Assembly (NCBI RefSeq): GCF_014333615.1
Contig: NZ_JACSCY010000002.1
Location: 248,001 to 312,000, forward strand
DNA length: 64,000 nt
Direction of reading: 5' to 3'
Origin: Hymenobacter citatus
GTDB lineage: Bacteria > Bacteroidota > Bacteroidia > Cytophagales > Hymenobacteraceae
Shown here: piece after piece, positions 16,713 through 25,848 of the stretch
Layout: each line of letters opens with the position of its first letter
How positions within the stretch are numbered: position 1 is the first letter of the stretch
Notes under the pieces: generated by a model
What the model was told of the DNA's origin: nothing
Databases searched by the model: none
What the model saw: the letters and a program-made list of their open reading frames with translations, nothing else
Position numbers and translations under genes: made by a program

Positions 16713-17754
16713 TCAGTTGTTGTGATTGTCAAATTTATAGTTAAAAGTTATTATTTTTTTGTCTTTTCCATCAATGTAAATTATTTTTGATATATTTTTA
16801 TATTTATCATAGTAATATTCTACGGAAGTTGATTTAATATTTTTAAATATTCTATAGTCTGACTTTAGTAATCCGTTTTTGTAATAAGAGTATATCTTAT
16901 GAAATGTGGTGTCATTAGCTGCATCTGTATGATACTCTTCCGCTTTTCTGCCCTTGCTGTCGTATTGGTGATATACGATGTTATATAATCTAGATTCGTT
17001 AGGGTTGTGAAAATCTTCATTGTAATACTCTATTTTAGCAATGCTGTCATTGCTGTTATAGAAGTACTTTTTCTCAGCCGTATCAACTCCATTCTCATCT
17101 CTCTGTTGAATTTTAGACTTATCAGCTAATTCTACCCAGATAAAGGGAGAATGGGTTGCCTTTTCTTTTATTTTTCCAGATGGTATATAGTGATATATGG
17201 TTCCGTAGCTTTCTCCATATTCGTCAAAATTCTTCGCCTTGATTAGCTTGTTATCTTTGTCGTATATATATGTTATGTATTTGTATTGTCCTATAAACTG
17301 AGGTGAATATAAAATTGAGCTTATAATGTTATTAGCGTTATATTTGTAGTTTGTTATAACGAAAAGAGAATCGTTTAAGCTAACCTTTTTTTTGAGTTAT
17401 TTTACTATTTTAGTTATATAGATAAATAAAATTTTGTAGTATATTTCCATTTTTATAATACCATGTTTCCTCTACGATATTTCTGTTTTTATCATAAGTT
17501 CTATTATAATTTAAATAATGCGTCCATGGAGTATGAAACCAGAAAGTATTAAATCTGGAGAAAGTAAAATCTGGGCTAGAGAAACCATAATGCCCGTATT
17601 CGCCCTCGGTGCTGAATAGCTTTATATTCTGCTTGACACTGTCTAAGAAGATTAGCTTCTCTCTTATTGTTCTCACATTACCCTTAATGCTGTCTGACTG
17701 AGCAAATGTGAGATATGGAAAAAATAGAAAAATGATAAATAGTGTCTTGTTCAT
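16713..17754 (-). pseudogene. Decayed secreted protein with YD/RHS-like repeats, AT-rich
   Basis: The N-terminal part (17410-17754) starts MNKTLFIIFLFFPYLTFAQ, a clear signal peptide, and runs about 114 residues to a stop. A second open stretch in another frame (16713-17396) continues for about 228 residues with the same style: YIYDKDNKLIKAKNFDEYGE, YHQYDSKGRKAEEYH, YYDKYKNISKIIYIDG. Both resemble the tyrosine/aspartate/glycine pattern of YD or RHS-like repeat proteins. The second stretch has no plausible start codon. A stop in each frame lies between the halves, so more than one lesion, or a small deletion, separates them. The stretch is much more AT-rich than its neighbours and is likely acquired DNA. 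Confidence 0.7.
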
Positions 17755-17873
17755 TTGCTGTTTGACAATGGTCATTGGATCGATATGGAATAGTAAGTGA
17801 CTGTAGATGTTCGTTATTATTGAATTAGCTCAAGATACTTATTCTTGGTCTCAACCAAAATACTACACGTCTC

Positions 17874-18899
17874 CTACAGCGGTACGCGGCACCGCAACTC
17901 CCGGTAAGCGGGCATATCATCTTGCCCCGTTAGCGACTCGAACATACTAATGAAAGTGCGCACCAGCTCAGGGTCGGCGGTTTGCATGGCGCGAGCGTCG
18001 GCTACCCGGTCGAGGTTGTACTGGCCCAGAAAGACCAACAGCGCGCGGAATGGTTCGTTAGCCTGCGCATCGGCACGAATAAATAGCTGTAGCGGGAGCA
18101 CAGAGGTGGCATAGTGCGGCGGTAGCTGCGCCTGGGTTTGATTGGTGTGCTGCGCGGCGCTTTCCTGGAAGGCCTGCTCCACGGCGTGCAGCACCTGATA
18201 GTGCGCTTGGCGGTGCTCATTCCACTCGGTAGCTGTGATTTGCAGCTCCGGATGAAACTGCTGCCACACGCCCTGCGCATAGCTGTGAAACAGCGTATTA
18301 GCCTCTTTGGGGGGCGGGAATAGCTCTGAGGTTTCTTCGGTGGTGAGGGTAGCCAAATAGAACTCGCGGGCATCGCGGGCGCGGTCTACTAATAAGGATT
18401 GGATGCGGTCGGTGAGAGCCTGCGTCTCGCGAGGATTAAGCGGAGGATGGTGGTGCCGGGCATAGAAAGTGCCAATGGAGGCCGAGTCGGTGAGCACAGC
18501 GACGTATTCGCTATCCTTGGCATCAGCGAGAAAGTCGCGAATTTCCGTCATAATTGGCTGAAAGCCACGGTAGAGCTGGCGGGTAGCGTCGCTGATAGTT
18601 GTCACAGCCTGATCGATGTGGCTTTCTACAGTAGTGCTGCGCTCCACTAATTGCTGCGTTTCCTGACTGATCTGCTGCATTTGCTGTAGCGCCTCGTCGG
18701 TTTTGCGGGAGGCATTGTCGGCTGCTTTCCAGCTCTGAAACGCCACAAAAAGCGCCAGAAACGACGCCACACTACCAATAATGGAGTAACGGGAACCTAG
18801 CAGTTCAGAAGCAGCTAGCCCTACCCCAATCAGCACTAGAAACAATGCCATGTAGAACAGGCTACTCTTATTCGGGTCAAAAAGAAAGGAAGGATGCAT
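17874..18899 (-). CDS. Membrane protein with coiled coil, unknown function
   Basis: It has 341 residues from the ATG at 18899. Two hydrophobic helices (about residues 13-33 and 38-56) are followed by a coiled coil rich in Gln and Glu (about 60-105, ALQQMQQISQETQQLVERST). A large soluble C-terminal region follows with no domain I recognise. The longer frame to 19148 runs through the divergent methyltransferase and is not credible. The arrangement suggests a membrane-anchored cytoplasmic protein. The start is about 130 bases from the divergent RlmL-type gene; the spacer holds a short palindrome (about 18971-18988). Confidence 0.65.
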   Translation of the reverse strand: MHPSFLFDPNKSSLFYMALFLVLIGVGLAASELLGSRYSIIGSVASFLALFVAFQSWKAADNASRKTDEALQQMQQISQETQQLVERSTTVESHIDQAVTTISDATRQLYRGFQPIMTEIRDFLADAKDSEYVAVLTDSASIGTFYARHHHPPLNPRETQALTDRIQSLLVDRARDAREFYLATLTTEETSELFPPPKEANTLFHSYAQGVWQQFHPELQITATEWNEHRQAHYQVLHAVEQAFQESAAQHTNQTQAQLPPHYATSVLPLQLFIRADAQANEPFRALLVFLGQYNLDRVADARAMQTADPELVRTFISMFESLTGQDDMPAYRELRCRVPL

Positions 18900-19031
18900 G
18901 AGAGTAGCGCAAGTAGTTGGCGAAGCTAGGCTAAGGATAGGAGAAGCTCTACTTCTAGCTCCCAACGATACGCGAACTGCAAAGTTCGCGCTACTCCCGA
19001 CCTTTGCGCTTTCACTTATTTCCTTTGCTCT

Positions 19032-20216
19032 ATGGCCAACCGCCGTTCTCGCCCGTTTCAGATGACTGCCACCACCCAATTTGGCCTCGAAGAGGTGCTG
19101 GCCGATGAGCTGCACCAGCTGGGTGCCCACATCGAAAAGGTAGGGCAACGGGCCGTGGAGTTTAGTGGCGACAAGCAGCTACTCTACGAAGCCGTACTCT
19201 GGTGCCGTACCGCCATGCGGATTTTGGTGCCCTTCGCCGGCTTCTACGCCCGCGACGAAAAAGCCCTCTACCGCGAGGTAGGCCGCATCGACTGGCAGGA
19301 ATTTATTGGTCCCGACCAGACGTTTGCCATTACGGCCGTGGTCAATAAGTCATCGTTTGAGCACTCGTTATTCGTAGCCCAGCTCACCAAGGATGCTATT
19401 GTGGACCAGTTCCGCAACCGCACCGGTCAGCGCCCCAGCGTGGACGTGAGAAACCCCGACATCCGCCTGCACCTGCACATGCTGGAAAACGAGGTGACCC
19501 TGAGCCTCGACGCGGCCGGCGACTCGCTGCACCGGCGCGGCTACCGCCAGCAAACCAACGTGGCCCCGCTCAACGAAGTATTGGCCGCTGGCCTGCTGCT
19601 ACTCACGGGCTGGGACGGCAAAAGGACGCTCATCGACCCCATGTGCGGCTCGGGTACGCTGCTCACCGAGGCCGCGCTCATTGCTCAGCACATTGCGCCG
19701 GGCCTCTACCATCAGGGAAAGTTTGGCTTCGAGAACTGGCCCGATTTCGAGGCGGCTCTCTGGGAATCGGTGCAACTAGATGCTCGTCAAATGCGCCTGG
19801 AGGAGCCGCAAGCCTACCTCGCCGGCTCCGATATTTCCCGCGAATATATTGAGCTGGCCCGCGAAAACGTGGCCGCCGCCGACTTGGAAGATTTTATTCG
19901 CCTGGGTGTGCGCGACGTGGCCGAGGCCAAAGCCCCCGTTAAAGAGGCCCCCGGTATTGTCATCATGAATCCGCCCTACGGAGAGCGAATCGGGCAGGAA
20001 TCGGAGATGGAAGCTCTTTACAAAACCATTGGCGACACGCTCAAATCCGGTTTCCAGGGCTACGACGCCTATATCTTCACCGGCAACCTGGAAGCCGCCA
20101 AGCGCATTGGCCTGAAAACTTCCCGCCGCATTCCGCTCTACAACGGGCCGATTGAGTGTCGATTATTGAAGTACGAGCTGTACCAAGGCTCTCGCAAAGC
20201 GGCACGCCCGGAGTAG
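19032..20216 (+). CDS. THUMP-domain class I rRNA methyltransferase (RlmL type)
   Basis: This is a 394-residue SAM-dependent RNA methyltransferase. A THUMP/ferredoxin-like region (residues 10-165) binds RNA. It is followed by a Rossmann methyltransferase domain with DPMCGSGTLLTEAA (motif I, about residue 203) and the catalytic NPPYGERIG (about residue 318). This matches the N-terminal half of RlmL, which modifies guanosine 2445 of 23S rRNA in enterobacteria. The RlmK half is absent, as is usual in Bacteroidota. It is a single gene; the next gene begins about 50 bases after its stop. Confidence 0.9.
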   Translation: MANRRSRPFQMTATTQFGLEEVLADELHQLGAHIEKVGQRAVEFSGDKQLLYEAVLWCRTAMRILVPFAGFYARDEKALYREVGRIDWQEFIGPDQTFAITAVVNKSSFEHSLFVAQLTKDAIVDQFRNRTGQRPSVDVRNPDIRLHLHMLENEVTLSLDAAGDSLHRRGYRQQTNVAPLNEVLAAGLLLLTGWDGKRTLIDPMCGSGTLLTEAALIAQHIAPGLYHQGKFGFENWPDFEAALWESVQLDARQMRLEEPQAYLAGSDISREYIELARENVAAADLEDFIRLGVRDVAEAKAPVKEAPGIVIMNPPYGERIGQESEMEALYKTIGDTLKSGFQGYDAYIFTGNLEAAKRIGLKTSRRIPLYNGPIECRLLKYELYQGSRKAARPE

Positions 20217-20265
20217 GGTAGGGGTACTTTTTTCTAGCTTCACGCCGTCATTGTTGTCATCTGCT

Positions 20266-22026
20266 ATGTTGCCACTCGTTCTTTCCGCGCTGCTTCTCGC
20301 GTCTTCACCCGCCACACCGCCCGCCGATTGGAGCACGCCGTTCGAGCGTAGCAGCGGCAACACAACGGCCACGTATGCCCAGTGCATTGCCTACTACCAG
20401 CGCCTCGATAAAGCCTACAAGGAAATCACCGTGCGCGAAGCTGGTGAGACTGACTCTGGCCGCCCGCTACACGAGGTAGTAATTTCGACGGGCGGTGGCA
20501 AGGCCGACCCTGCTACTGCTCGTCGGCAGGGCCACCGGGTGGTATTAATTCAAAACGGAATTCATCCCGGCGAGCCAGAAGGCATCGACGCAAGTATGAT
20601 GCTGGCCCGCGACCTGGTGCAGAAGCCCGAGTTGCGTCAGCTGTTGCGCAATACCACCATCGTGCTTATACCTATATATAATGTAGGTGGGGCACTGAAT
20701 CGCAATAGCACTACCCGCGTGAATCAGAATGGCCCCGAAAGCTACGGCTTCCGGGGCAACGCCCGTAACCTCGACCTGAACCGCGATTACGTGAAGCAGG
20801 ATTCGCGCAATGCCCGCGCCTTTGCGGAGCTGTTTCGGCGCTGGCAGCCCGATGTGTTTCTGGACAACCACACGTCTAATGGCGCTGATTATCAGTATAC
20901 TATGACGCTGATTCCAACACAGAAAGATAAATTACACCCTTCGCTCAGCCAGTATCTGACCACGCAGATGCTACCCGCTCTGTACCAGGGTATGAGCCAG
21001 AAGCAGTGGCCCCTAACGCCCTACGTCGATTTTCTGGGCCGCACGCCCGATGCCCGTGGGCTGGTTGGTTTTCTGGAAACGCCACGGTACTCCACGGGCT
21101 ACGCGGCGCTGTTCAATACCATTGGTTTTGTAACGGAAACCCACATGCTGAAGGCTTTCGCGCCTCGCGTGCGGGCCACCTATGATTTTATGACGGTGCT
21201 GCTGCAAACTATGCAAGCGCAGGATGCCGCCCTGACGCAGGCACGCACTGCGGCTGCACAGCAAATGGCAACGCAGCAGGAGTTTCCGCTGGCCTGGCAG
21301 CTCGACACTACGCGCGCCGAGACATTCACGTTCCGCGGGTATCTCGGTCACCTGAAGCCGAGTGAGGTGAGTGGTCAGCCGCGCCTGTACTATAACCAAC
21401 AGGAGCCATACACCAAGCCCATTCCCTTCTACAATACGTTCCGGGCAACCATTACGGCGCGTCGGCCGGTAGCCTATCTTATCCCGCAGGCCTGGGGTGA
21501 GGTAGTGGAGCGGTTACAGCGAGCTGGGGTGCAGCTTCAGCGTCTGCGTCAGGATACTACCCTCACGGCCGATTTTTACCAAATCAATGATTATAAAACC
21601 AGCGCACGACCATACGAAGGGCACTATCTGCACTCGCAGGTGCAAATAACTGCACAGCCACAAACCGTGCGTTTCCTCCGCGGCGATTATGTAGCCCAAC
21701 TCAACCAACCAACTGCCCGATATCTAATGGAGATGCTTGAGCCACAAGCTACTGATTCCTTTTTTGCGTGGGGGTTCTTCGACAGTATCCTGCAGCAAAA
21801 AGAACACTTTTCGGACTATGTGTTCGAGGATCTAGCGGCTGAGTTACTCAGACAGCAGCCAATGCTACGGATACAACTGGAGAAAATGAAACAGGAAGAC
21901 GCTGCTTTTGCAGCTAATGGTATGGCCCAGTTGGAATGGGTATACCGCAACTCCCCGTACTATGAAGCGGCCTATCTACGCTACCCCATAGCGCGTTGGT
22001 TGGGAAAAGAACTGTTAACAGACTAA
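20266..22026 (+). CDS. Secreted M14-family metallocarboxypeptidase
   Basis: This is a 586-residue zinc peptidase. The ATG at 20266 gives a short signal peptide (residues 1-18, ending LASSPA). The first zinc ligands are in NGIHPGEPEGIDASM (H and E, about residues 101-105). FLDNHTSNG supplies the third ligand region, RNLDLNRDYVK is the substrate/arginine segment, and FVTETHMLK is the probable catalytic glutamate. The last 250 residues form an extra domain of strands. The family cleaves C-terminal residues of peptides, probably here in the periplasm. Transcription probably ends in the AT-rich spacer after the stop. Confidence 0.88.
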   Translation: MLPLVLSALLLASSPATPPADWSTPFERSSGNTTATYAQCIAYYQRLDKAYKEITVREAGETDSGRPLHEVVISTGGGKADPATARRQGHRVVLIQNGIHPGEPEGIDASMMLARDLVQKPELRQLLRNTTIVLIPIYNVGGALNRNSTTRVNQNGPESYGFRGNARNLDLNRDYVKQDSRNARAFAELFRRWQPDVFLDNHTSNGADYQYTMTLIPTQKDKLHPSLSQYLTTQMLPALYQGMSQKQWPLTPYVDFLGRTPDARGLVGFLETPRYSTGYAALFNTIGFVTETHMLKAFAPRVRATYDFMTVLLQTMQAQDAALTQARTAAAQQMATQQEFPLAWQLDTTRAETFTFRGYLGHLKPSEVSGQPRLYYNQQEPYTKPIPFYNTFRATITARRPVAYLIPQAWGEVVERLQRAGVQLQRLRQDTTLTADFYQINDYKTSARPYEGHYLHSQVQITAQPQTVRFLRGDYVAQLNQPTARYLMEMLEPQATDSFFAWGFFDSILQQKEHFSDYVFEDLAAELLRQQPMLRIQLEKMKQEDAAFAANGMAQLEWVYRNSPYYEAAYLRYPIARWLGKELLTD

Positions 22027-22340
22027 TAATATAATATAACCTGCATTATCCAGGAAAATTGCAGGCATATCCATATTGTATTATAGGTGCTACTTAAACC
22101 ATAGATGTTGTAGCTGCGTATCAGGCAAAGTAGCTACTAAATATGGCTACCCGCGCGGATATAGCGCAATCTGCACTACCCTCTCCCAATAGGTCCCACC
22201 CGCTGTATTGTCTTCTATAATACTACCTGCAAGGGTTGATTACACGGGTGTGCCCCAATAATGAGCTTGTGCAGCAAGTAGTACACTTAAGGATTACAGA
22301 GGTTAAATGTTGTTTTTTTGAAAGATTTTTTTGTGTTATT

Positions 22341-22370
22341 TTTGAATTAAATAGTATTGCACTATATTTA
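22341..22370 (+). promoter_or_regulatory. Probable promoter of the sugar transferase gene
   Basis: TTTG (22341-22344), 18 bases, then TATATTTA (22363-22370), one base off TAnnTTTG, 33 bases before the ATG. The 377-base spacer 22027-22403 is otherwise without recognisable features and is AT-rich at its 3' end. Confidence 0.45.
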
Positions 22371-22403
22371 TAAAAAATTTCAGAAAAAGAACAGTCAGCA
22401 GGA

Positions 22404-23063
22404 ATGGTACAAGTTGTAAAATCATCCCTAGTGAAAGGCCACAATAAAATGCGTCAGACGCCTGTTGTTCGGGTTTTTTGGCGGAAGCGGGTGTTTGATA
22501 TGGTCTTTGCCTCTCTTGTGACAGCTTTATTACTAAGCTGGTTACTCCCGTTGTTGGCAATCTTAATCAAGATGGAGTCCCGTGGTCCCGTGCTGTTTAA
22601 GCAACTCCGGACAGGTAAAGACGGCAAACCCTTCTATTGCTACAAACTGCGTACGATGTATCTCAACGACGATAGCGAACAGCGGCAAGCCAGCCGCGGC
22701 GATAGTCGGATTACGAGAATAGGTGGCTTGCTACGCAAAACCAGTTTGGATGAATTACCACAATTTATCAATGTACTCCGCGGAGAAATGTCTGTAGTAG
22801 GGCCTCGGCCACACATGCTACAGCATACGATGATCTACTCCCAAATCATCGACAACTTCATGGACCGCCATGCTGTAGTACCTGGTATTACGGGGCTAGC
22901 ACAAGTAGCAGGTCATCGGGGCGAAACCCGGGAAACGGAGGCGATGGTGAAGCGTGTGCACGCTGATATTTTTTACATCAGCAACTGGTCCTTCGCTTTA
23001 GACCTGAAAATAGTATTGCTTACTATACGGCAAGCTATACGCGGCCACGAAAACGCGTTCTAA
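22404..23063 (+). CDS. Exopolysaccharide initiating sugar transferase (WcaJ type)
   Basis: This 219-residue bacterial sugar-1-phosphate transferase transfers a sugar phosphate from a UDP-sugar to undecaprenyl phosphate, which starts exopolysaccharide or O-antigen repeat synthesis at the inner membrane. The N-terminal KRVFDMVFASLVTALLL is the re-entrant membrane helix (about residues 28-50). The conserved catalytic segment YKLRTMYLNDD and the downstream LRKTSLDELPQFINVLRGEMSVVGPRP are intact. The family's C-terminal VPGITGLAQV and FYISNWSFALDLKI are present. The ATG at 22449 could also be used. Its stop overlaps the stop of the convergent 80-aa gene by four bases. Confidence 0.93.
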   Translation: MVQVVKSSLVKGHNKMRQTPVVRVFWRKRVFDMVFASLVTALLLSWLLPLLAILIKMESRGPVLFKQLRTGKDGKPFYCYKLRTMYLNDDSEQRQASRGDSRITRIGGLLRKTSLDELPQFINVLRGEMSVVGPRPHMLQHTMIYSQIIDNFMDRHAVVPGITGLAQVAGHRGETRETEAMVKRVHADIFYISNWSFALDLKIVLLTIRQAIRGHENAF

Positions 23064-23302
23064 GCCTGCTGTTGTCTGGTCGAATAAGCCGGCGTCTTAC
23101 CAGTAGCACGCTCGCGGGTAGCGTATTCTCGTTTGAGTCGCTTTACATCGGCCAGCAGCTCCTCTAGCTCGGTGGCAATAGTTTCAGCTGTGGCACCATA
23201 GACGGTACGCCGATTGGTCCAGTCCATAAACTGCTTAATCTCCTTCCTGGCGTAGTCAATCATCATGGAAGCATTCTCCAAAAAGTCATTTTCAGGTTCC
23301 AT
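23060..23302 (-). CDS. Small hypothetical protein (80 aa), helical
   Basis: From the ATG at 23302 the protein starts MEPENDFLENASMMIDYARK and is predicted almost entirely helical, with a Glu/Leu-rich stretch ETIATELEELLADVKRLKRE (about residues 40-60) that looks like a short coiled coil. The C-terminus is basic and Gln-rich. No signal peptide or membrane segment is seen from this start. The longer frame to 23464 adds a stretch not typical of coding. It lies convergent to the sugar transferase and its stop overlaps that gene's stop. Function unknown. Confidence 0.55.
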   Translation of the reverse strand: MEPENDFLENASMMIDYARKEIKQFMDWTNRRTVYGATAETIATELEELLADVKRLKREYATRERATGKTPAYSTRQQQA

Positions 23303-23609
23303 AAGGAAATAGTGTTTAATACAGGTAGAGACTGCCAGCTGAGAAGTGTGCAAGATTACAAGCAATAGTGGGGCCGATTTGCAGTATTCCAATCTTATTC
23401 CGTGCAAAAGGCCTTGCTTGCTTATCTCTCTACTATATACGAAAGATTGCGTGAAAAAGTGCAATTCGTTTGCGATAAGGTTATTTCTTCTAAATAAATA
23501 ACCGCAATCGTTTCCGTAATCTGGACAAAAAATATAATTATATAAAGATTATATTAGTGTTATTTTACAAATACAGCAGATAAGTCCTATTTTGAAACTA
23601 TAAAAATTA
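23303..23609. other. AT-rich spacer, no gene found
   Basis: This stretch of about 300 bases lies upstream of the 80-aa gene (minus) and downstream of the secreted hypothetical gene. I see only a weak imperfect hairpin near 23480-23505 and runs of A/T. No promoter pair is convincing. Confidence 0.4.
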
Positions 23610-24413
23610 TTATCGAACAGCACTATGCAAGGAGTTTACATAATTCACGATGTAGGCTAATTCACGAGCATTAGTGTAGTCCAAATGATTAATCTTCGCA
23701 TATGCCTCTATCTGGCGCTGCTGTTGGTGAAAGGTATTGAGTAGATCCTTTTTGGGATTACGTAAGGCGATAATACGTCCATCTGGGAAACCCAGGTAAA
23801 AATCATCTTTAATATCTGTGTAGAATTGGGTTGGAGGAATACCGGCACCATACGGATATCCTCCACGGTAGGCGCCGTATCCATACGGAGAGCCATAGGT
23901 GGCAGCGCGTTGTACCAATGATTCCCGGCGAAGAAGTACCGTAGGGCCGTTGCTCAGCTGTTCGAAAAAGCCTGGCGACTTGAAATCACTATAGTCATTG
24001 TCCCGATTCCAGCGATATACCTGAAACACCCGCACCAAGCTGGTATCGGGGCGCTCCTGGCGGCGCCGTAATGGGCGGGTACTGTAGAAAGGATTGCCGT
24101 AGTAATAACCAGCACGGGCATCGTAGAAGTCATCGTAATAATACGGATTGCGACGACGGTCAATTTGCTCACCCTTCACAGCAAAGCTTTGCACCGCTAT
24201 GGCCGACAGGGTGCGCACGGAGCCATCAGCAAGCTGAATCTGTACTACATCCTCGCGGCGGTTGAGGGTGAGAGGGCCCTCTAATGTATCGCCGGTAGTT
24301 AATAGAATAGAGCTATCGGTGAATTGCTGAACTAAGCCCTGCTGTTGGGCCTGCGCCGAAACCTGCCACAGCCAGCTTACTAGGAAAACGAGAAAAGGAG
24401 CGAAGCGTTTCAT
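23610..24413 (-). CDS. Secreted hypothetical protein
   Basis: This 267-residue protein starts MKRFAPFLVFLVSWLWQVSAQAQ, a good signal peptide with cleavage near residue 21. The mature part has strand-rich sequence with SSILLTTGDTLEGPLTL near residue 34 and a Tyr/Arg-rich central region (about 92-120, NPYYYDDFYDARAGYYYGNP). It has a Gly/Tyr stretch YGYGAYRGGYPYG and ends in IAYVVNYVNSLHSAVR-like helical sequence. The start at 24470 would add 19 residues before the signal peptide. I do not recognise a family; it is probably periplasmic or outer-membrane associated. Confidence 0.65.
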   Translation of the reverse strand: MKRFAPFLVFLVSWLWQVSAQAQQQGLVQQFTDSSILLTTGDTLEGPLTLNRREDVVQIQLADGSVRTLSAIAVQSFAVKGEQIDRRRNPYYYDDFYDARAGYYYGNPFYSTRPLRRRQERPDTSLVRVFQVYRWNRDNDYSDFKSPGFFEQLSNGPTVLLRRESLVQRAATYGSPYGYGAYRGGYPYGAGIPPTQFYTDIKDDFYLGFPDGRIIALRNPKKDLLNTFHQQQRQIEAYAKINHLDYTNARELAYIVNYVNSLHSAVR

Positions 24414-24463
24414 AAGCGTAAGCAAGTAAAATCTCACAACAATCGTCGTATCAGCTTCATTCC

Positions 24464-24538
24464 ACCACACAAAGCCGGATATCCAGTCTTCTTAAACAAC
24501 GGTAGTTTAAGAAGACTGGATATCCGGCTTTGTGTGGT
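24464..24538. repeat. Perfect 34-bp inverted repeat
   Basis: The arms 24464-24497 and 24505-24538 are exact reverse complements with a 7-base loop. It lies downstream of ribBA and upstream of the secreted hypothetical gene, both on the minus strand. There is no T run next to it, so it is not a standard intrinsic terminator. Its sequence does not match the other repeat families seen here. Confidence 0.92.
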
Positions 24539-24549
24539 ATAATATGAAT

Positions 24550-25788
24550 CTACTCGGCAGCAGGCGAGCCAGGTTGCTCTGACAGTAGTTGGCTCAGAAT
24601 CGTGTGGCCCAATTTGTCGCGCTTCGTTGTAAGGTAGCGCTGGTTGTGTTCATTGGGTGCAATTTCAATCGGCACAGTATCAACCACTTCAAGGTTGTAA
24701 GCAGCCAGACCCGTACGCTTGCGCGGATTGTTGGTGAGCAGGCGCATCTGCGAAATACCCAAATCGCGCAGAATGGAAGCGCCTACCCCGTAGTCGCGTT
24801 CGTCCATCTTGAAGCCCAGCTCCAGGTTGGCTTCTACCGTATCGCGACCTTGCTCCTGTAATTTGTAGGCCTTCAGCTTGTTAAGAAGTCCGATGCCCCG
24901 ACCTTCCTGGTTCATGTAGACGATGACACCTCTGCCTTCGCGCTCAATCTGCTGCATGGCTTGGTGGAGCTGCGGACCGCAGTCGCAGCGGCAGCTACCG
25001 AAGATGTCGCCGGTTACGCAGGAGCTGTGCACCCGCACCAGCACCGGTTCGGGACCGGCAATATCACCCTTCACCAAGGCCAAGTGCTGGGCGCCATTAG
25101 AACGCTGGGTATAGGCAATCAGGTCGAAGTCGCCCCAGTCGGTAGGCATCTTCACAGATATTTCGCGGGTGATGAGGCTTTCCTTTTCGAGGCGATACTT
25201 GATAAGGTCCTGCACCGAAATAAGCTTCAGGTTCCACTTATCGGCTATTTGGCGCAGCTCTGGCAAGCGGGCCATTTCGCCGTCTTCGCGCAGGATTTCC
25301 ACCAACACACCCGCTGGCTCGAAACCTGCCAGACGGGCCAAGTCTACGGCTGCTTCGGTGTGACCAGCGCGGCGTAGGACGCCTTCTTTGCGGGCCTTCA
25401 GCGGAAAAATATGACCGGGTTTGCCCAAATCCTCCGGCTTGGTTTCGGGGTCGATGAGGGCCAGAATGGTCTTGCTGCGGTCGGATGCCGAAATACCGGT
25501 CGTGACACCGTTCTTGAGCAAATCAATGCTAACGGTGAAGGGAGTAGCGTGCAGGGCCGTATTACGGCCCACCATTAAGTCCAGTTCCAGCTCGTTGCAG
25601 CGGACTTCGGTGAGGGGCGCGCATACCAATCCGCGGCCATGGGTGGCCATAAAGTTGATGACCTCAGGGGTAGCGCAACGGGCGGCGCAGATGAAGTCGC
25701 CCTCGTTTTCGCGGTCTTCGTCGTCGACAACAACGACCACCTTGCCAGCGCGGATATCGGCAATGGCATCTTCTATGGAATCAAGCAT
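24550..25788 (-). CDS. ribBA: Bifunctional 3,4-dihydroxy-2-butanone-4-phosphate synthase / GTP cyclohydrolase II
   Basis: This cytoplasmic enzyme feeds both branches of riboflavin synthesis. The N-terminal RibB domain (about residues 1-200) has [24 protein letters not shown] and [12 protein letters not shown]. The C-terminal RibA domain (about 205-400) has the zinc-binding cysteines of [17 protein letters not shown] and the QEGRGIGL motif, then LTNNPRKR. The 412-residue fusion is normal. I looked for an FMN riboswitch upstream and saw none in the 60 bases before the start. The 34-bp palindrome lies just beyond its stop. Confidence 0.96.
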   Translation of the reverse strand: MLDSIEDAIADIRAGKVVVVVDDEDRENEGDFICAARCATPEVINFMATHGRGLVCAPLTEVRCNELELDLMVGRNTALHATPFTVSIDLLKNGVTTGISASDRSKTILALIDPETKPEDLGKPGHIFPLKARKEGVLRRAGHTEAAVDLARLAGFEPAGVLVEILREDGEMARLPELRQIADKWNLKLISVQDLIKYRLEKESLITREISVKMPTDWGDFDLIAYTQRSNGAQHLALVKGDIAGPEPVLVRVHSSCVTGDIFGSCRCDCGPQLHQAMQQIEREGRGVIVYMNQEGRGIGLLNKLKAYKLQEQGRDTVEANLELGFKMDERDYGVGASILRDLGISQMRLLTNNPRKRTGLAAYNLEVVDTVPIEIAPNEHNQRYLTTKRDKLGHTILSQLLSEQPGSPAAE

Positions 25789-25848
25789 CAGAGTAGTATT
25801 CGAAAAATGAGCAGTCAGCTACTCTACAACCAGTAGCAGGCCGCGAAG

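Noticed and set aside
25789..25848. FMN riboswitch upstream of ribBA
   Set aside because: The spacer is only about 60 bases and none of the conserved FMN riboswitch blocks are present.
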